Below are positions 1-9,554 of a DNA stretch of 64,000 bases, in pieces. The stretch comes from Candidatus Electrothrix aestuarii (lineage in GTDB: Bacteria; Desulfobacterota; Desulfobulbia; Desulfobulbales; Desulfobulbaceae), in contig CP159373.1 in NCBI GenBank assembly GCA_032595685.2, forward strand, positions 2,005,001-2,069,000, given 5' to 3'. The notes beneath the pieces are model-generated. The model made no database searches and was not told where the DNA came from. It worked only from the letters and a program-made list of their open reading frames with translations. The position numbers and the translations under genes were made by a program. The stretch's first letter is position 1. Each line of letters begins with the position of its first letter.

Positions 1-72
1 TCTGATGATTCTGATGATTCGGATGATTCCGATAACGAAGAGGATATAGATGATGAAGACGATCTTCTTTGA
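1..72 (+). CDS. C-terminal end of an Asp/Ser-rich acidic protein (partial)
   Basis: The window opens inside a reading frame that ends with TGA at 70-72. The 23 visible residues are almost all Asp, Ser and Glu (SDD repeated three times, then a Glu/Asp cluster and a final Leu-Leu). The gene's start lies outside the window, so no function can be given. The composition resembles the Asp-rich protein at 25759-26700, but the repeat unit is different. Confidence 0.6.
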   Translation, partial: SDDSDDSDDSDNEEDIDDEDDLL

Positions 73-145
73 TTTATCCTCTTCTGTACGTTTTTTTGTT
101 TGATGTACCCTTATTCCAAGGAAACACCGTAGCTCTTGGTTTTGC

Positions 146-2305
146 ATGCACCTGACTGAGGAGCAGGAGGCTATCATCCGGCATGGCGATGGTCATGCCA
201 GGGTGAGCGCTGTGGCGGGCTCTGGCAAGACAACGGCCATGATAGGTCGGGTGAGACATCTCCTGCAGCAGGGTATTGCCCCGGAAAAGATCTTGGTCCT
301 GATGTTTAATCGCTCTGCCAGGGAAGTCTTTGCAGAGCGACTGCATCGATCACTCCAGGGGAGTGGTCTGCGTCCCCCGGCAGTTCGTACTTTCCATGCT
401 CTCGGGCTCCGCTTGGTGGAGAGCTTTACAGCCAAGCAGCATCTTCCTCGGTATCGGTTGGTTACGGAAGAGTTCCAGTTGGAGCGCTTGGCCAGAGAGG
501 CCATGAAAAAACATGCGGCCAAGGTAGATGGAGAGGAGAGCTGGGCCTCCAAAGAAGGGATTGAGGGTTTTCTTCTCTTCCTTGATAGGGTGAAGTCCGA
601 CATTGCTCCTCCCCAAGAGGTCTTTGCGGCTTGTGAGCTGGGGGAGCAGTTCTCACATTATATCGGGGCCTATAAGGTTTTTGAGTCTCTCCGTCGTGCT
701 GCCCGGATTCGATTTTATCAGGACCTGATCCACGAACCGGTTTTGGCTATGCAGCAACAGGAGGCCTTGGCTGACTGGGTTGCTAACCATGTGGGGCATA
801 TACTGGTCGATGAATACCAGGATATTAATGAGGTACAGCAACAGCTCCTGGTTCACATTGCCGGGCAACGTGCCCAGGTCATGGTTGTAGGCGATGTGGA
901 TCAGTGCATCTACGCATGGCGAGGGGCCAAGCCAGATTATATTGTCTCTCGTTTTGCCCATGATTTTTCCCGACCTTCCACCTACACCCTCAGCTATAGT
1001 TTTCGCTATGGCCATCGTCTCGCCCTAGCAGCGAATCATCTCATCGCCAATAACAGACTCCGAGACCGTAAACTCTGTCTGGCTTGGCCTGCTAATCCCG
1101 ATACCCGCATTTTTTGTCTTCCTGAGGGCAAAGTGCATCCTGTGGTCAGTGCATTGCTGGGCTGGCAAAAGGAGAACCGATGCCTTGACGAGGCTGTTAT
1201 TTTGGTTCGGATTTACGCCCAGTCCGTGCCTGTTGAGTTGTCCTTATTGGAGCATAATATTCCATATCGCCTCATGGGGTCTGATACGGTGTTTACCTGT
1301 CCCGAGGTCAGAGCTCTGCTCGGCTATCTCCGGCTTTGTCAGGGGACTTTGCAGGAATCAGAGGGGGAGGGAACTGGCTTTGCCACTGTCCTGGCCATGC
1401 TTATGACGCCTCATCTTTGGCTGAAGAAAGAGCAGCTCCACGCCTTGGCCCAGAAGATTATGCATAAGCCAGGAACAGCTGATACCTTGATTGAGAACTA
1501 TGCTGACGAGGCCAGTTCTCCCTATCTGTCCTCCAGAATATTGGACCTGGCCAAGGTCTGGCGAAGGATCAGAAAAATGTCCCCTACGATACGCGCTTCG
1601 ACCGTATTACATACCCTGATTGAGGATACAGGGCTGTATGAGCATTTCTTGTACGCCTCCCGCCCTGCGCTTGCTGAAAATAAGATCAAGACCTGCCAGG
1701 CCTTTGTCCGTTTTGCTCAAAAGACAGGGAAGAGCGTGGAGAAATTTTTGCTGGAAATTGAGGAGCTCGCAGTAAAAGGAGCGGGAAAGAGCCTTGGCGG
1801 CCAACATGAGGGGATTCTCATCACCTCCATTCATCGTGCTAAGGGCCTGGAGTGGCCTTTAGTCATCCTGCCTGGGCTGGAAGAGGGGATTGTGCCCTTT
1901 TGTCAGGATAAGGAAGGTAAGGCTGAACAGGAGGCAGGGGATATTGAGGACGAACGGCGCCTCTTTTACGTGGGCATGACCCGTGCAAAGGAGCAGCTTT
2001 GTCTGACCTATCCTCAGGACTCTCGTTTAGAGCGGCGGAAAAAGGCCGGTGATAGCCGCAGCCCGGTCAGTACGGAAAAAGGTGCCTACCCAGCGAGTTG
2101 TTTTCTTTATGAGGCTAATCTTGATTTTTCAGAACGCCTGGGAGGCGCTATCTTGGCGCCTGATGCTCAAAAGGAAGCGGTGGAAGGAGCTGATCTTACT
2201 CTTGGCAAGCTTTACCTGAAAGAAGTGCAGAGTGGAGTTCGTCTGAAGAAGAAAAAAAGGAGCGGGCAGGGCGTGAAGATACGGAAGAGGAGGAAGGAAA
2301 AATAA
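146..2305 (+). CDS. UvrD/Rep-type superfamily I ATP-dependent DNA helicase
   Basis: A 719-residue SF1A helicase that would unwind DNA 3'-5' using ATP, in repair or replication restart. Visible motifs in order: Walker A AVAGSGKTT at residues 22-30; motif II with VDEYQDIN near 230; motif III with GDVDQCIYAWRG near 255; motif V with SIHRAKGLEWP near 560; motif VI with RRLFYVGMTRAK near 610. The C-terminus is Lys/Arg-rich, possibly a DNA-contacting tail. The length fits the PcrA/UvrD/Rep group; which subgroup cannot be decided by eye. No clear ribosome binding site precedes the ATG. It converges on the atp operon. Confidence 0.92.
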   Translation: MHLTEEQEAIIRHGDGHARVSAVAGSGKTTAMIGRVRHLLQQGIAPEKILVLMFNRSAREVFAERLHRSLQGSGLRPPAVRTFHALGLRLVESFTAKQHLPRYRLVTEEFQLERLAREAMKKHAAKVDGEESWASKEGIEGFLLFLDRVKSDIAPPQEVFAACELGEQFSHYIGAYKVFESLRRAARIRFYQDLIHEPVLAMQQQEALADWVANHVGHILVDEYQDINEVQQQLLVHIAGQRAQVMVVGDVDQCIYAWRGAKPDYIVSRFAHDFSRPSTYTLSYSFRYGHRLALAANHLIANNRLRDRKLCLAWPANPDTRIFCLPEGKVHPVVSALLGWQKENRCLDEAVILVRIYAQSVPVELSLLEHNIPYRLMGSDTVFTCPEVRALLGYLRLCQGTLQESEGEGTGFATVLAMLMTPHLWLKKEQLHALAQKIMHKPGTADTLIENYADEASSPYLSSRILDLAKVWRRIRKMSPTIRASTVLHTLIEDTGLYEHFLYASRPALAENKIKTCQAFVRFAQKTGKSVEKFLLEIEELAVKGAGKSLGGQHEGILITSIHRAKGLEWPLVILPGLEEGIVPFCQDKEGKAEQEAGDIEDERRLFYVGMTRAKEQLCLTYPQDSRLERRKKAGDSRSPVSTEKGAYPASCFLYEANLDFSERLGGAILAPDAQKEAVEGADLTLGKLYLKEVQSGVRLKKKKRSGQGVKIRKRRKEK

Positions 2306-2306
2306 A

Positions 2307-2335
2307 AAAGGCCATAGCAAAACGCTACAGCCTTT
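2307..2335. terminator. Hairpin between convergent helicase and atpE genes
   Basis: An interrupted stem: AAAGGC, a CA mismatch, TAGC, an AAAAC loop, GCTA, CA, then GCCTTT. It begins two bases after the helicase stop and lies downstream of atpE on the other strand. An A-run precedes it, which is a T-run on the minus strand, so it could end atp operon transcription. Confidence 0.5.
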
Positions 2336-2411
2336 CAACGCGGTGTAACAAGTTGTTTATGAAAAATACTTGTTACACGATCCTGTTGCTTGATGAGTCT
2401 ATTGCAGGCTC

Positions 2412-2657
2412 TTACAGCATATCCTTGAACGGATTGGCAAAGAGCAGGATAAAGGCGATAACCAGACCATAAATAGCGATAGACTCAATCAGAGCCATAC
2501 CAAGAATCATGGTGGTGGTGATCGGTCCTTTTGCTTCCGGGTTGCGAGCGATACCCATACATGCGCTCTCAACACCACGACCCATACCGAGACCAGCACC
2601 TAAGCCGGTCAGTCCAATTGCTAGAGCCGCTGCTATACATATTATTGCTATGCCCAT
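2412..2657 (-). CDS. atpE: F0F1 ATP synthase subunit c
   Basis: An 81-residue proteolipid forming the rotor ring of F0 in the inner membrane. Two hydrophobic helices flank the polar loop ARNPEAKG (residues 37-44). The ion-carrying carboxylate is Glu58 in ALIESIAIY; Ser59 and Tyr63 match two ligands of the Na+ site of Ilyobacter subunit c, but the helix-1 Gln of that site is replaced by Met25, so proton coupling is likelier. Last gene of the leftward hemL-atpZ-atpI-atpB-atpE group. Subunits b, delta, alpha, gamma, beta and epsilon are not in this window, consistent with a split ATP synthase locus. Confidence 0.96.
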   Translation of the reverse strand: MGIAIICIAAALAIGLTGLGAGLGMGRGVESACMGIARNPEAKGPITTTMILGMALIESIAIYGLVIAFILLFANPFKDML

Positions 2658-2742
2658 TGTTGTAAACCTCCAAATAGTTAAAAGATGAGTTGGCCTTCTT
2701 CTTTATATCGTATGATTTTTTCAGTTCTTTTTCCAGTTTTAT

Positions 2743-3465
2743 TTAATGGGCGTGTTCCATTGCTCCAACGCAGTAAACGACGGCGAGGAGAACAAAAACA
2801 ACCGCCTGAATCAGGGAGACGAGCACGCCTAAAGCGAGGATTGGCAGAGGGGCAAAGAGAAAACCAGCCAGCATGAACAGCACGGCGAGCAGGATCTCTT
2901 TTGCCAGAATATTGCCGAAAAGACGCATGGAAAGCGAAACAAGACGGGCAAAGTTGCCGATCAGCTCCAGAATAACCATGAAAGGAGCCATCCATATAAC
3001 CGGCCCGGTGAAATGCTTATAGTAGTTCCAACCATGATAGCGAAAACCCAGAACATGATGCATTATCCAGACGATAATGGTCATGGCCAGAGTGATATTC
3101 AAGCTGGAGGTCGGTGACATGAAGCCGGGCATTAGACCGATCATGTTGGCGAGCACTGTGTAAAGAAAAAAGGTTGCCAGGATAGGAAAGAGCATTTTGG
3201 CTTTTTCCCTGCCCATATGCTCGGAAAAAAAGTCCAGCATACCGCCGACGAGGGCTTCCCAAAAATTTTGTCCTGTGCCGGGAACCAATTCGAGTTTACC
3301 CAAGGTGAGCTTAGGTACAACAAAAAGAAAGGCCATGACCAGCCAGCTATAGGTCAGGTACGGCTCGCATATTTTTTCCAGAAAGGTTGCCCCTATAGGG
3401 CCATGCGGTACTGGTAGACCTATCCAGTCCAGAATAACCGAGATAAATAGTATTGGATGCTCCAT
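2743..3465 (-). CDS. atpB: F0F1 ATP synthase subunit a
   Basis: Stator subunit a, which forms the ion half-channels beside the c-ring. About 240 residues with five to six membrane helices. The essential arginine is visible in SMRLFGN, the family signature, followed by a Gln-containing last helix (SLIQAVVFVLL). I chose the ATG at 3465 over an upstream TTG at 3471 because AAGGGAG lies seven bases before it. It follows the atpI-like gene by about 12 bp and precedes atpE by 85 bp, in one operon. Confidence 0.95.
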   Translation of the reverse strand: MEHPILFISVILDWIGLPVPHGPIGATFLEKICEPYLTYSWLVMAFLFVVPKLTLGKLELVPGTGQNFWEALVGGMLDFFSEHMGREKAKMLFPILATFFLYTVLANMIGLMPGFMSPTSSLNITLAMTIIVWIMHHVLGFRYHGWNYYKHFTGPVIWMAPFMVILELIGNFARLVSLSMRLFGNILAKEILLAVLFMLAGFLFAPLPILALGVLVSLIQAVVFVLLAVVYCVGAMEHAH

Positions 3466-3477
3466 ACCCAAACTCCC

Positions 3478-3921
3478 TTACAAATTTTTCTGAAATATCA
3501 TTAGACTTCGCACGAGGCCAACAATAATTACGCTTAACATAACGGTGGATAACCCGATAATCAGTCCAATTGCATTTATGCTGAACTTTGAGCAAATCAG
3601 AAGCAGCAAAAAGCCGAGGATAAAGAGGCGGGTGACGAATTTTATTGTAAAACCGACCGTAAATGACTTACCGCTGATTTGTCCGTCAGAGCCTAATACT
3701 TCGGCATGCTGAATAAAACGTATAGTATTCCGTTTTTGCCAGAAAAAACTGCTGCTGACCAAGATCCCCCCTATCAAAACAGATTGGGCAAAGGGCCAGC
3801 CATAACGAATCCAGCTTTCTCCGGTGAGCAGAACGACCAGGATCAAGTTGCAACGCTCAACCGAACGCAAGAGGCTGATTTCGTCTTCGTTGCCAGTCTT
3901 GCTCTTCTTTGCGTCACTCAT
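3478..3921 (-). CDS. atpI: AtpI-like membrane protein (ATP synthase subunit I family)
   Basis: A 147-residue protein with about four hydrophobic segments (roughly residues 25-45, 45-62, 90-112 and 115-140). It lies between atpZ and atpB, the usual position of subunit I/AtpI, thought to assist c-ring assembly or Mg2+ supply. Its ATG overlaps the end of atpZ by eight bases, which suggests translational coupling. Assignment rests mainly on context and topology, because this family diverges fast. Confidence 0.75.
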   Translation of the reverse strand: MSDAKKSKTGNEDEISLLRSVERCNLILVVLLTGESWIRYGWPFAQSVLIGGILVSSSFFWQKRNTIRFIQHAEVLGSDGQISGKSFTVGFTIKFVTRLFILGFLLLLICSKFSINAIGLIIGLSTVMLSVIIVGLVRSLMIFQKNL

Positions 3922-4141
3922 CAGATATCTTTTTACTTAGGTCCCAGAGGTGCTTAAAGCCAGCAGTTATTCCGAATCCAAGAAAGATAAAGCTGAACCA
4001 CGGTGTGGTTCTTCCAGCAAAGAGCTTATTATCAAGCCACCAGCCGATGCCGAAGCCGACAAAGATGGAGGTCGCAAAGGTTGCCCCTATCTGACTGTAT
4101 CGAGCCAGATCTGCTAATATTCTACCTTCCTCCTTAGCCAT
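3914..4141 (-). CDS. atpZ: AtpZ/AtpI-family ATP synthase-associated protein
   Basis: About 75 residues with two membrane helices (GATFATSIFVGFGIGWWLD and WFSFIFLGFGITAGF), matching the AtpZ family (putative F0F1-ATPase subunit) found just before atpI/atpB. The frame is open to a TTG at 4210, but the ATG at 4141 has AGGAG eight bases upstream and gives the usual family length, so I prefer it. It sits after hemL and overlaps the atpI-like gene. AtpZ/AtpI pairs have been linked to c-ring assembly and to Mg2+/Ca2+ passage in Bacillus; that role is assumed here. Confidence 0.8.
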   Translation of the reverse strand: MAKEEGRILADLARYSQIGATFATSIFVGFGIGWWLDNKLFAGRTTPWFSFIFLGFGITAGFKHLWDLSKKISDE

Positions 4142-4224
4142 TTGTTCCGCTCCTGCATCGGATGCCCTTTTAAATTGCTCAGAAATAGCACGCAACAGCT
4201 GCGAGCGCAATGTTTTTTTATATC

Positions 4225-5510
4225 TCAGATTAATCTTGTCAGAGATTCTTTGATCGCTGTCAAAGCCGTATCTAAATGCTCTGGACTATGGGCGACAGAG
4301 ATGAACAGGGCTTCAAATTGAGAAGGAGCCAGCCAGACGCCGCTGGCTAACATTTGGCGGAAATGCTGTCCATAATATTCTGTGTTGGATTTCATGGCAG
4401 AATCAAAATCTGTTACCGGTGCATCGGTGAAAAAGCAGGTCATCATGGAGCCGATCCGGTTCAGAACTGTCGGGACCGGAGCATTTGCACCGATCTCTGC
4501 CAGGCGCTCGGCAAAGCGGTCGCTTTTTTCTTCAAGCTCCTGATAGAATCCGGCTTGCGCACAGTCTTGAGCATGGCCAGGCCAGCAGCCATAGCCAGCG
4601 GATTACCAGACAGGGTACCAGCCTGGTAGACAGGTCCATCTGGGGCGATTTGGTCCATGATTTCCTTCTTGCCGCCGTAAGCGCCGACTGGCAGGCCGCC
4701 GCCGATGATTTTTCCCAAGCAGGTCAGATCCGGCATGATGCCGAAACGCTCTTGAGCACCACCCAGGGCGAGACGAAAACCGGTGATAACCTCGTCAAAG
4801 ATGAGGACGATCCCCAGTTCCGCAGTCAGCTCCCGCAGTTTTTGCAAAAAGGCCATTTCCGGGACAATGACCCCCATATTGCCAGCAACTGGCTCAATGA
4901 TCACGCAGGCGATATCCAGAGTATTATCCCGGAGGGTTTTTTCCAGTACCTCTATATTATTATAGGGGATAGACAGGGTGTTCTTGACGATATCGTCCGG
5001 TACGCCGGGGCTGCCTGGGATGCCCAAGGTGGCAACACCGGAACCGGCCTTGACCAGAAAGGAATCTGCATGGCCGTGGTAGCAGCCGTCAAATTTAATC
5101 ACCATGTTACGACCGGTATAACCACGGGCCAGCCGGATTGCACTCATGGTGGCTTCGGTGCCGGAGCTAACAAAGCGTACCTTTTCTATGGAGGGTACAG
5201 AGTCACAGACCAGTTCCGCCATTTCCACCTCAGAGGCGGTGGGGGCGCCAAAGCTGGTACCGTAGGGCAGGGCCTCCTGAAGTGCCTTGACCACCTCAGG
5301 ATGACCGTGTCCCAGGATCATGGGGCCCCAGGAACCAACAAAGTCGATGAATTCATTGCCGTCTGCATCAATAACGGTACCGCCTTGGGCCTTGGCAACA
5401 AAGAGGGGATCGCAGCCCACGGATTTACAGGCACGGACCGGGGAATTCACGCCACCGGGGATGACTTGGCAGGCTTTCTGGAAAAGTGCAGCGGAGTTTG
5501 TCGTATTCAT
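4225..5510 (-). pseudogene. hemL: Glutamate-1-semialdehyde 2,1-aminomutase, frameshifted (probably intact in vivo)
   Basis: A PLP enzyme of the C5 pathway that turns glutamate-1-semialdehyde into 5-aminolevulinate for haem. The first frame (from 5510) carries the family sequence, including [10 protein letters not shown] and the region of the PLP lysine ([16 protein letters not shown] follows it), then breaks near 4550. The second frame resumes with [20 protein letters not shown] and ends at 4225 with LAPSQFEALFISVAHS. Adding one base to the CC at 4550-4551 restores 'KPGFYQEL' and gives 428 residues, the normal HemL length. No decay is seen elsewhere, so a sequencing undercall is more likely than a dead gene. 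It is the first gene before atpZ (gap 14-83 bp depending on the atpZ start). Confidence 0.9.
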
Positions 5511-5861
5511 AGGTGCTTATGCAGTAGATGCAGTGGTTAAGGGTTATAATAAAGTGTCTTTTTATAGCTCTGTACATGCTACATATTTTCTGCACAGAAT
5601 AAACGTAAGCTGCTGTCGCGTCAAGGGAGTGCCGCAAAGGAGTGGTAAAGGAGTGGCAAAGGAGTGTTGGTGAGGGATGGAAACAGGTGACAAAATTTTC
5701 ATCTTTCCTTCCCCTTCTTCGTCATTTTGCAGGGATATAAGGAAAGGAAGAAGGGGAACTGTTCTTCTTGTCAATCTTGCCAAGAAAGACTCTGCGGCTA
5801 ATCTCTCTCCCTGGGTTAGTCACTGGTAGTGGAAGAAAGGGGACTGTGTGAGGAGAATGCT
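5511..5861. other. Divergent intergenic region with a threefold 11-bp repeat
   Basis: The 351 bp between the divergent hemL and DUF1566 genes have no convincing gene. At 5636-5668 there are three head-to-tail 11-bp units (AAAGGAGTGGT, AAAGGAGTGGC, AAAGGAGTGTT), about one helical turn each, which could be a regulator-binding array. A TATAAT at 5545-5550 is -10-like, but no good -35 is paired with it. Confidence 0.45.
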
Positions 5862-7331
5862 ATGGAAAAGGTACAGATTCTTGTCTTTATTATGAATGTG
5901 TTGCTCTACTCTTTTGTCCTTCCTGCCTTGGGAGAAGCAAGGCCGGGGCCTCAGAATGGCCCGCCACCAGAGGCCTATACGGCCTGTGAGGGCAAGAAAC
6001 GTGGAGATACTGCTGAGTTTACCAGCCCCTTTGGTCATGTCATCACTGGAACCTGCGTGGCAGAACGGCGACGGCTCTTTCTGCGTCCCGACTCTCCGCC
6101 TGAGCGCGGAGGAGAGCTGAGGCGAGAAGCAAGGCAGGATGTAAGGCGAGGCTCAAGGCGGGATGAGAGGCAAGGTCAGGGACAGGTTGTAGTAACACCC
6201 TCACCACAGGGGAAACCGGGAAAATATCCGGTGGTGGATACCGGGGTGAAGACCTTCTACGGTAGTCGGTCTATTATTTCTGCTCCGAAACGAGGACAAC
6301 GCTTTTACGGCCAGGATGCTCAGTACAAGGGCAAGCAGCCTGCGTACAGAGATAACAGAGACGGCACCGTGACCGATGAGGTGACCGGATTGATGTGGGA
6401 GAAAGATATGGGAAAAAAGATGACCTGGGCACAAGGGATGGTCAAAGCCCGAAAATCTACACTTGCTGGTTATACAGATTGGCGAGTGCCCACTATCAAA
6501 GAGCTCTACTCTCTTATTCTTTTTACTGGCAGGCACGGGGGAAGGAGAGGGGAGGATACGGTGCCCTATATCAATACCAGGTACTTCAAGCAACCCCTGG
6601 GAAATCGGAGTGCCGGAGAACGGATTATTGATGCCCAGACCTGGTCGGCTACCCGGTACACTGGAAGAGGTATGGTGGGAGGGGCGTCCATCTTTGGCGT
6701 TAATTTTATTGATGGTCGTATTAAGGCCTATCCAGAACGACATCCGCGCTCAGGAGAGGAAAAAAAACTCTATGTCCGGTTAGTGCGAGGGAACAAGGAG
6801 TACGGCAAAAACCTCTTTCAGGATAACGGAGACGGCACGATATCTGATTTAGCCACGGGCCTGATGTGGCAGCAGACTGATGACGGTAAGGCGCGGGACT
6901 GGGAAGATTCTCTTTCTTATGCTGAGGGACTGAGGCTGGCTGGTTATACGGACTGGCGCTTACCCAATGCCAAGGAGTTGCAGAGTATCGTGGACTATAA
7001 TCGTTCTCCGGTAGCAACCTCTTCTCCAGCTATTGATCCTCTGTTTCAGACCTCCCGGATCAGTGCTCCAGACGGACAGCTACAATATCCCTATTTTTGG
7101 ACCAGTACCAATCATCAGGGTGGAAGGCGTTATTATGAACAGGCAGTGTACATCGCCTTTGGCAGGGCCTTAGGGGATATGCACGGCGGGATAATAGACG
7201 TACACGGGGCAGGTGCGCAACGCAGTGATCCCAAGACAGGTGCCCCAGATGATTATCCGAGCTATTTTGGACCGCAGGGCGATATGCGGGTGGTGTTTAA
7301 CTATGTCCGTTGTGTGCGGGATATACAATGA
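5862..7331 (+). CDS. Secreted protein with two DUF1566 (Lcl C-terminal-like) domains
   Basis: About 489 residues. I placed the start at the ATG at 5862, preceded by AGGAG, because it gives a clean signal peptide ending near LGEA; an upstream ATG at 5829 would not. After an Arg-rich linker come two DUF1566 modules, each with the DG(T)V/I-T/SD...TGLMW signature and the GYTDWR-(V/L)P-KEL signature (roughly residues 165-300 and 320-489). DUF1566 is a C-type-lectin-like fold often on surface or secreted proteins; the ligand is unknown. It shares this module with the genes at 37916 and 39851, but its C-terminus lacks their NNC-rich codon pattern. Confidence 0.85.
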   Translation: MEKVQILVFIMNVLLYSFVLPALGEARPGPQNGPPPEAYTACEGKKRGDTAEFTSPFGHVITGTCVAERRRLFLRPDSPPERGGELRREARQDVRRGSRRDERQGQGQVVVTPSPQGKPGKYPVVDTGVKTFYGSRSIISAPKRGQRFYGQDAQYKGKQPAYRDNRDGTVTDEVTGLMWEKDMGKKMTWAQGMVKARKSTLAGYTDWRVPTIKELYSLILFTGRHGGRRGEDTVPYINTRYFKQPLGNRSAGERIIDAQTWSATRYTGRGMVGGASIFGVNFIDGRIKAYPERHPRSGEEKKLYVRLVRGNKEYGKNLFQDNGDGTISDLATGLMWQQTDDGKARDWEDSLSYAEGLRLAGYTDWRLPNAKELQSIVDYNRSPVATSSPAIDPLFQTSRISAPDGQLQYPYFWTSTNHQGGRRYYEQAVYIAFGRALGDMHGGIIDVHGAGAQRSDPKTGAPDDYPSYFGPQGDMRVVFNYVRCVRDIQ

Positions 7332-7578
7332 AGGAGTGGTCTGTTAGCCTTTGCTTGGGGTTATGAGATGAGGTTAAAATATTTTAATATTGTTTGTTGG
7401 GTAGGATAAAAAATGATACTTTTTTTGTATACTCGTGTTTAATTGATTGCTTTTAAAAGGGAAAAGCAGTAGATCTTAGAAGCGGGAGGAAGTAAGTAGA
7501 TTGACAGACAGGATGAATGACATTTATCAATAACCTTTTGGGGTTATCTGATGGTCGGTGATCGGGAGGAAGCATGCC

Positions 7579-8109
7579 GTGAAGGATAAAGACCTATTCG
7601 TTAGAACGCAGTACCTCAGCATGTATGTCAGGGTACTTCCGGTGAGCTTGTTTTTCGGGATCATCGCGTGGGTCGTTTATGGTTGGTGGGCCTTCTGTCT
7701 TGCCATGATTGTTGGGCTTCTTTTCCCGCTGCCTGCTATGTACGCCACGGGGCGAATTGCTGATTTGTTCCTCTTTTGTTACAGCGGGGGAAGTGGTCAG
7801 AGTACTCTTAAGGATGAGCTTGCCGGTGATGTGGAAAAGATCAGAATCCTGAGAAGGGAGCGTCATTTTGAGGAGGCATTTGAGTTGGCCGAAGTGCTTC
7901 TTACCAAAGATCCAAAGCATGCGGAGGTTTTGTTCCTCAAGGCCCAACTTCTTTATGAGCCCTTTGCGCAATACAGTTCAGCCTCGGCCTGTCTGAATAA
8001 AATCCTTGCGATGGATCCTCCTCCCAGAGACGAGTTGGTGCAATGGGCAACCACCCTGCGCGAGGAAATTCAGGAGCGTATCCGGGAGCGGGCCTCATTC
8101 AATGGCTGA
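7579..8109 (+). CDS. Small membrane protein with TPR-like C-terminal region
   Basis: Not recognised. Start chosen at GTG 7579, eight bases after GGGAGGA; the nearby ATG at 7573 opens a frame that stops at once. About 176 residues: two hydrophobic helices near residues 18-58 (LPVSLFFGIIAWVVYGWW and CLAMIVGLLFPLPAMYAT), then a soluble helical part with a TPR-like pattern (FEEAFELAEVLLTKDPKHAEV, then a second helix pair ending in ILAMDPPP). This looks like an inner-membrane protein with a cytoplasmic protein-binding tail. A strong terminator follows. Confidence 0.7.
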   Translation: MKDKDLFVRTQYLSMYVRVLPVSLFFGIIAWVVYGWWAFCLAMIVGLLFPLPAMYATGRIADLFLFCYSGGSGQSTLKDELAGDVEKIRILRRERHFEEAFELAEVLLTKDPKHAEVLFLKAQLLYEPFAQYSSASACLNKILAMDPPPRDELVQWATTLREEIQERIRERASFNG

Positions 8110-8147
8110 TGTGGAATGGGAATTTGAGGGAATATTGAGATGTTGGA

Positions 8148-8190
8148 ACCGGGCTCATCCTCTCAGAGGAAGAGCCCGGTTTGTTTTTTT
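8148..8190 (+). terminator. Rho-independent terminator
   Basis: A perfect 9-bp stem ACCGGGCTC/GAGCCCGGT with a 15-base loop is followed by TTTGTTTTTTT. It ends transcription of the gene at 7579-8109, just before the convergent phosphate transporter. Confidence 0.9.
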
Positions 8191-9454
8191 AACCGAATAT
8201 CCCTTTGAGGATGAAGAAAAAGATCATCGCCAGAATCGCTCCAACTGGTAGGGTCACCAGCCAGGAGATGATGATGTTCAGTACCACTCGCAGGTCCAGG
8301 GCACCGATACCACGGGCCAGACCAACCCCAAGCACTGATCCCACCAGGATATGGGTAGTGGAAACAGGCAGGCCGGTCCGGGAGGCCAGCACTACGGTGG
8401 AGGCAGCAGCCAACTCAGCGCAGAAGCCACGGGAGGGGGTGAGCTCAGTGATCTTGGTCCCTACCGTGAGCATAACCCGATAGCCCAGAGTAACCAGGCC
8501 TGCCACGATACCGCCACCACCAAGGAGGAGGATCCAGAGTGGCATTTCGGATTTTTGCATGACCTCACCACCGGAAGAGACAATACTGACCACTGCGGCC
8601 AGTGGTCCGATACCGTTGGCCACGTCATTGGAACCGTGGGCAAAGGCCATCGAGCAAGCGGTAAAGAGCATCATAGGCGTGAAGACTTTTTCCACGCTGG
8701 CAAAATGGAAATCCCGGTCTGCTGCCGGATCTTCTGCTACCTTACGCACCAGGGACCAACCAAGCAGGGCCGTGAGGATACCGATGACCACAGCTGCGGC
8801 AAAGCTTTGACCAGCAGTCAAGTTGACGTGGAGATGCTTCAATCCTTTAAACAGGGTTACCAGGGAGATGATAAAGCCTACAAGAAAGATGTAGACCGGG
8901 GCATATTTTTTGGCATTCTTGAGCGGATTCTCTGTGTCGAAAATGAGCTTGCGGGTACTCATGACCAGGATAAAGGAGATGGTCCCGCCCACGGCAGGAG
9001 AGATGACCCAGCTGGCAATGATTGTCCCGATCTTTGACCAGTTGACAGCATCAGGTCCGATACCAACCAGGGCAAAGCCTACTAAGGCTCCTACGATGGA
9101 GTGGGTGGTAGAAACCGGCCATCCCTTTGCTGAGGCAACCATGAGCCAAATCGCGGCAGCCAACAGGGCTGCCAGCATACCGTAGACCAGGATCTCCGGT
9201 TTGTCCACGATACTGCTCGGGTCAATAATCCCCTTGCGGATGGTCTTGGTGACATTCCCTCCAGCCAAAACCGCACCGGCAAATTCAAAGATAATGGCAA
9301 TGCCGATTGCCTGTTTAACAGTGACTGCTCCGGCCCCCACTGAGGTTCCCATAGCATTGGCCAGGTCATTGGCCCCGACCCCCCAGGTCATATACAGGCC
9401 GAAGATCATCGCCAGGATGATCAAAATTGTTCCGTAGGCCGCTATTATTTCCAT
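8189..9454 (-). CDS. Inorganic phosphate transporter, Pit (Pho4) family
   Basis: A 421-residue inner-membrane symporter that would take up phosphate (as metal-phosphate) with cations. The family's duplicated signatures are present: GVGANDLANAMGTSVG near residue 27 with VSTTHSIVGALVG, and the second half GSNDVANGIGPLAAV with PVSTTHILVGSVLGVG. About ten hydrophobic segments and a central hydrophilic loop. I start at ATG 9454, which has AGGAG upstream; 17 extra codons to 9505 are open but unlikely to be used. The DUF47 gene upstream on the same strand is the usual PhoU-like partner of Pit transporters. Confidence 0.93.
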   Translation of the reverse strand: MEIIAAYGTILIILAMIFGLYMTWGVGANDLANAMGTSVGAGAVTVKQAIGIAIIFEFAGAVLAGGNVTKTIRKGIIDPSSIVDKPEILVYGMLAALLAAAIWLMVASAKGWPVSTTHSIVGALVGFALVGIGPDAVNWSKIGTIIASWVISPAVGGTISFILVMSTRKLIFDTENPLKNAKKYAPVYIFLVGFIISLVTLFKGLKHLHVNLTAGQSFAAAVVIGILTALLGWSLVRKVAEDPAADRDFHFASVEKVFTPMMLFTACSMAFAHGSNDVANGIGPLAAVVSIVSSGGEVMQKSEMPLWILLLGGGGIVAGLVTLGYRVMLTVGTKITELTPSRGFCAELAAASTVVLASRTGLPVSTTHILVGSVLGVGLARGIGALDLRVVLNIIISWLVTLPVGAILAMIFFFILKGIFG

Positions 9455-9554
9455 TTTACTGCTCCTTTCTGTATCTGTGTTCTGTCTTTTCTTTGTGTCT
9501 GCCAAGCCTTGGGACGCGGTCCTGAGCTTGGAGGGATGCTACTGTCTTGTGGTT

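Noticed and set aside
4485-5540. 351-codon frame opposite hemL
   Set aside because: Antisense shadow of a highly conserved enzyme, no family resemblance of its own.
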